Assembly (NCBI GenBank): GCA_005888395.1
Contig: VAXF01000044.1
Span: 1 to 20,851 of the forward strand
Direction of reading: 5' to 3'
DNA length: 20,851 bases
DNA from: Actinomycetota bacterium
GTDB lineage: Bacteria > Actinomycetota > Acidimicrobiia > Acidimicrobiales > AC-25
Below the pieces are notes generated by a model that saw only the letters and a program-made list of their open reading frames with translations, did no database searches and was not told the origin of the DNA. Below, piece after piece: positions 17,853-20,851 of this stretch. How positions within the stretch are numbered: position 1 is the first letter of the stretch; each line of letters begins with the position of its first letter. A program made the position numbers and the translations under genes.

Positions 17853-20851
17853 GTGCCGGGTCGGGGCAGCGACAGCTTCAGCCACCTTCACCTCCACACT
17901 GAATTCTCGATGCTCGACGGCGCGGCACGCGTCGACGAGGTCGTCGCGGCGGCGGTGGCCGACGGGCAGCCGGCGATCGCGGTCACCGACCACGGGAACA
18001 TGTACGGCGTCCTCGACTTCTACAAGGCCTGCCACGCGCAGGGCATCACGCCCATCGTCGGCATCGAGGCCTACATGGCGGGCGAGAGCCGCTTCGAGCG
18101 GCCGGTGCGCCGGGGCCGCATCGACGACACCGGCGGCGAGGGCGACAGCGGCGACAAGCTCTACTACCACCTGACGCTGCTGGCGGAGACGAATCAGGGC
18201 TACAAGAACCTGATGAAGCTCTCGTCCGATGCGTACCTCGAGGGCTATTTTTACAAGCCAAAAATCGACTGGGAGCTGCTCGAACGTCACCACGAGGGCA
18301 TCGTCGCCACCACCGGGTGCCTCGGTGGCGTCGTGCAACAGGCACTGCTGCGGGGCGACGTCGAGCAGGCCACGCGACTCACGGCGCGGCTGCAGGACAT
18401 CTTCGGGCGCGACAACCTCTTCGTCGAGCTGCAGGACCACGGCCTCGACCAGCAGCGCAAGGTCAATCCGCAGCTGATCGAGATCGCCGGCCGCTTGAGC
18501 GCGCCGCTCCTGGCCACCAACGACAGCCACTACACGCACCGCAAGGACGCGGTGGCGCACGACGCGCTGCTGTGCGTGCAGACCAACTCGATGATCGACG
18601 ACCCGAAGCGGTTCAAGTTCGAGTCGCAGGAGCACTACCTGAAGTCGGCGGCCGAGATGCGGCTGCTGTTCGACGAGGTGCCCGAGGCGTGTGACAACAC
18701 GCTCTGGATCGCCGAGCGCGCCCAGGTCGAGATCGAGTTCGGCAAGCCCGAGCTGCCGCACTTCCCGCTGCCGGCAGGATTCGACTCGCAGGACGCCTAC
18801 CTCCGTCACCTCACCTACGAGGGCGCCCGGCGGCGGTACGGCGAGACGGTGCCGACGGCGGTCGCGGAGCGTCTCGACTACGAGCTGGGCGTCATTGCGG
18901 AGATGGGCTTCTCCGCGTACTTCCTCGTCGTCTGGGACCTCATCCGCCACGCGCGCGACAAGAGCATTCGGGTCGGGCCGGGACGCGGCTCGGCCGGCGG
19001 CTGCTGCGTCGCGTACTGCCTGCGCATCGTCGACATCGATCCCATCCGCTACGGGCTGCTGTTCGAGCGGTTCCTCAACCCGGGCCGCAAGCAGATGCCC
19101 GACATCGACATGGACTTCGACTCTCGCTACCGCGGCGAGATGATCCGGTACGCGACCGAGCGCTACGGCTGGGACCACGTCGCCCAGATCGTCACCTTCG
19201 CCACCATCAAGGGCCGGCAGGCGGTGCGGGACGCGGCGCGCGTCCTCGGCTACCCGCCCATGCTGGGTGACCGCATCTCCAAGGCCATGCCGCCCCTGGT
19301 GATGGGACGTGACACCCCGCTGTCGGCCTGCTTCGACGCCGAGCTCAGGCACGACGGCTACAAGGCCGCCGGTGAGCTGCGCGCCCTCTACGACAGCGAC
19401 CCGGACGCCAAGAAGGTGATCGACGTCGCGCGCGGCCTCGAGGGCCTGCGCCGCCAGGACAGCATCCACGCCGCCGCGGTCGTCATCACGCGCGAGCCGC
19501 TCACCGAGTACCTCCCGATCCAGCGCAAGCCCGAGCCCGGCGGCGATCCCTCCGATGCGCCGATCGTCACGCAGTACGAGATGCACGGCGTCGAGGACCT
19601 CGGCCTGCTCAAGATGGACTTCCTCGGCCTCCGCAACCTCGACGTCATCGACATGACCCTCGACCTCATCGAGAGCTCGACCGGGGAGCGCGTCGACATC
19701 GACAACATCCCCCTCGACGACGAAGCCACCTTCTCGCTCCTGCGGCGGGGCGAGTCGGTGGGCGTGTTCCAGCTCGAGGGCGGCCAGATGCGCCAGCTCC
19801 TCCGCCAGATGCAGCCGACGCGCTTCGAGGAGATCGCCGCCATCATCGCCCTCTACCGGCCGGGGCCGATGGCGAACATCCCGCACTACGTCGCCCGCAA
19901 GCACGGCCGCGAAGAGATCGCCTACCTCCATCCCGACCTCGAGCCGATCCTCGGGCGCAGTTACGGCGTGCTCGTGTTCCAGGAGGCGGTCATCGAGATC
20001 GCCCACAAGATCGCCGGCTTCGACCTCCCACGAGCCGATGAGTTCCGCCGTGCCGTCGGCAAGAAGAAGCGCGAGGTCGTCGCCGCGCAGAAGGACGACT
20101 TCATCGCAGGCTGCGTCGCCAACGGCTACGAGAAGTCGTTGGCCCAGGACCTCTTCCGTCTGATCGAGCCGTTCGCCGACTACGGCTTCAACGCCAGCCA
20201 CGCGTACGGCTACGGGCTCGTGGCGTACCAGACGGCGTGGCTCAAGGCCAACCACCCCGTCGAGTACCTCGCCGCGCTGCTGACCTCGACGAAGGGCGAC
20301 AAGGACCGCACGGCGGTGTACCTCGCCGAGTGCCGCACGCTTGGCGTCGAGGTGCTCGTGCCCGACGTCAACCTCTCGGGCTCCGACTTCATCGCGCGCG
20401 AGCGGACCGTTCCTTTTGGGCTCTCGGGCATCCGCAACGTCGGCGAGGGCCTAGTCGCCCTGGTCCTCGAGGAGCGTGACCGCGGCGGGCCGTTCCTCGA
20501 CTTCTACGACTTCTGCCGCCGCGTCGACCCGCCGGTGCTCAACAAGCGGGCGATCGAGTCGCTGATCAAGGCGGGCGCCTTCGACTCGGTGGGACATCCT
20601 CGCAAGGGCCTGTGCCTGGTCTTCGAGCAGATCGTCGACCGCGTCCTCGCCCGCCGGCGCGAGGCCGAGGCGGGGGTGATGTCGCTGTTCGGCGACGGGG
20701 CCGACGACGCGACCGCCGGCGAGGCGGGCTATGACGACGCACGGGTCCCGGTGCCCGACGTCGAGTTCGACAAGTCACAGCTGCTCGTGTTCGAAAAGGA
20801 GATGCTGGGCCTCTACATCAGCGACCATCCGCTGATGGGCGCCGAGGCCAC
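17853..20851 (+). CDS. dnaE: DNA polymerase III subunit alpha DnaE1, 3' partial
   Basis: DnaE is the replicative polymerase catalytic subunit. The window holds 999 codons and runs off the edge, so the C-terminal 150-200 residues (OB fold and beyond) are missing. The N-terminal PHP domain keeps the metal-binding motifs HLHLHTEFSMLDGA (residues 11-24) and VTDHGNMYG, as in actinobacterial DnaE1 with an active PHP proofreading exonuclease. The catalytic aspartates are Asp417 and Asp419 in MPDIDMDFDSRYR and Asp589 in LKMDFLGLRNLDVID. GPGRGSAGG, IIALYRPGPM, NIPHYVARKHG, VLVFQEAV and FNASHAYGYGLVAYQTAWLK are also present. The GTG start follows GGAGG. The intact PHP and overall match identify DnaE1 and not the mutagenic ImuC/DnaE2. 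A short AT-rich hairpin lies at 18247-18265. Confidence 0.97.
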   Translation, partial: MPGRGSDSFSHLHLHTEFSMLDGAARVDEVVAAAVADGQPAIAVTDHGNMYGVLDFYKACHAQGITPIVGIEAYMAGESRFERPVRRGRIDDTGGEGDSGDKLYYHLTLLAETNQGYKNLMKLSSDAYLEGYFYKPKIDWELLERHHEGIVATTGCLGGVVQQALLRGDVEQATRLTARLQDIFGRDNLFVELQDHGLDQQRKVNPQLIEIAGRLSAPLLATNDSHYTHRKDAVAHDALLCVQTNSMIDDPKRFKFESQEHYLKSAAEMRLLFDEVPEACDNTLWIAERAQVEIEFGKPELPHFPLPAGFDSQDAYLRHLTYEGARRRYGETVPTAVAERLDYELGVIAEMGFSAYFLVVWDLIRHARDKSIRVGPGRGSAGGCCVAYCLRIVDIDPIRYGLLFERFLNPGRKQMPDIDMDFDSRYRGEMIRYATERYGWDHVAQIVTFATIKGRQAVRDAARVLGYPPMLGDRISKAMPPLVMGRDTPLSACFDAELRHDGYKAAGELRALYDSDPDAKKVIDVARGLEGLRRQDSIHAAAVVITREPLTEYLPIQRKPEPGGDPSDAPIVTQYEMHGVEDLGLLKMDFLGLRNLDVIDMTLDLIESSTGERVDIDNIPLDDEATFSLLRRGESVGVFQLEGGQMRQLLRQMQPTRFEEIAAIIALYRPGPMANIPHYVARKHGREEIAYLHPDLEPILGRSYGVLVFQEAVIEIAHKIAGFDLPRADEFRRAVGKKKREVVAAQKDDFIAGCVANGYEKSLAQDLFRLIEPFADYGFNASHAYGYGLVAYQTAWLKANHPVEYLAALLTSTKGDKDRTAVYLAECRTLGVEVLVPDVNLSGSDFIARERTVPFGLSGIRNVGEGLVALVLEERDRGGPFLDFYDFCRRVDPPVLNKRAIESLIKAGAFDSVGHPRKGLCLVFEQIVDRVLARRREAEAGVMSLFGDGADDATAGEAGYDDARVPVPDVEFDKSQLLVFEKEMLGLYISDHPLMGAEA
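18247..18265 (+). other. AT-rich hairpin patch inside dnaE
   Basis: Within the very GC-rich dnaE gene, ATTTTT (18247-18252), seven bases and AAAAAT (18260-18265) form an A/T-only stem. The codons are TTT, TAC, AAG, CCA, AAA and ATC, several of them rare in the rest of this window. The encoded YFYKPKID is a conserved DnaE motif, so the reading frame is correct. Confidence 0.7.

Noticed and set aside
17799..20255. 818-codon open frame antisense to dnaE
   Set aside because: It mirrors dnaE codons (GC at third positions keeps the opposite strand open), has Val/Glu/Asp/Leu-rich low-complexity composition, and shows no recognisable motif.
1..20851. Transposase, integrase, prophage, tRNA or rRNA genes
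   Set aside because: No motif, conserved fold or sequence signature of any of these was seen on either strand.

Overview
This is a dense, high-GC (roughly 70%) chromosomal window from an actinobacterium. The evidence is the dcw cluster without ftsA, the ftsZ-pgeF-yggS-sepF-yggT-divIVA order, the ileS / DksA-TraR / lspA / rluD neighbourhood, and a Bpa (PafE) proteasome activator. Many genes start with GTG, and several look leaderless. Lysine/alanine-rich tails and the gene order would fit an uncultured Acidimicrobiia-like lineage, but that placement is inference.

Region 1 (1-9.0 kb, all +) is the division and wall cluster: ftsW (cut by the window edge, with a frameshift and short deletion), murG, murC, murB, ftsQ, ftsZ, pgeF (frameshifted near its end), yggS, sepF, yggT and divIVA. 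Mur enzymes make lipid II, FtsW polymerises it, FtsQ belongs to the divisome, FtsZ forms the ring, and SepF is expected to anchor the ring in place of FtsA. A promoter at the ftsQ/ftsZ junction probably adds transcription of ftsZ. The first three gene junctions carry small GC-rich repeats or hairpins.

Region 2 (9.0-14.3 kb) starts with an uncharacterised two-helix membrane protein with an acidic middle and a histone-H1-like Lys/Ala tail. It converges on ileS (minus strand), which encodes an IleRS with an altered HIGH motif (GLHH). ileS and a DUF167 gene diverge from a shared TAGAGTA -10 element, apparently as two leaderless transcripts. A DksA/TraR zinc-finger protein with a long H1-like N-terminal extension follows.

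Region 3 (14.2-17.8 kb) holds lspA and rluD (overlapping), a convergent Rrf2-type regulator, a divergent phosphodiesterase/alkaline-phosphatase-fold protein and bpa.

Region 4 (17.8 kb to the end) holds dnaE1, open at the window edge. Two perfect DnaA-box sequences in an inverted palindrome lie directly before its ribosome binding site.

No tRNA, rRNA, CRISPR array, transposase or prophage gene was seen, and no gene-free stretch exceeds about 135 bases. The observations most worth following are the DnaA-box palindrome before dnaE, the GLHH IleRS with its inverted gene, the shared bidirectional promoter, and the membrane protein with an H1-like tail beside divIVA.
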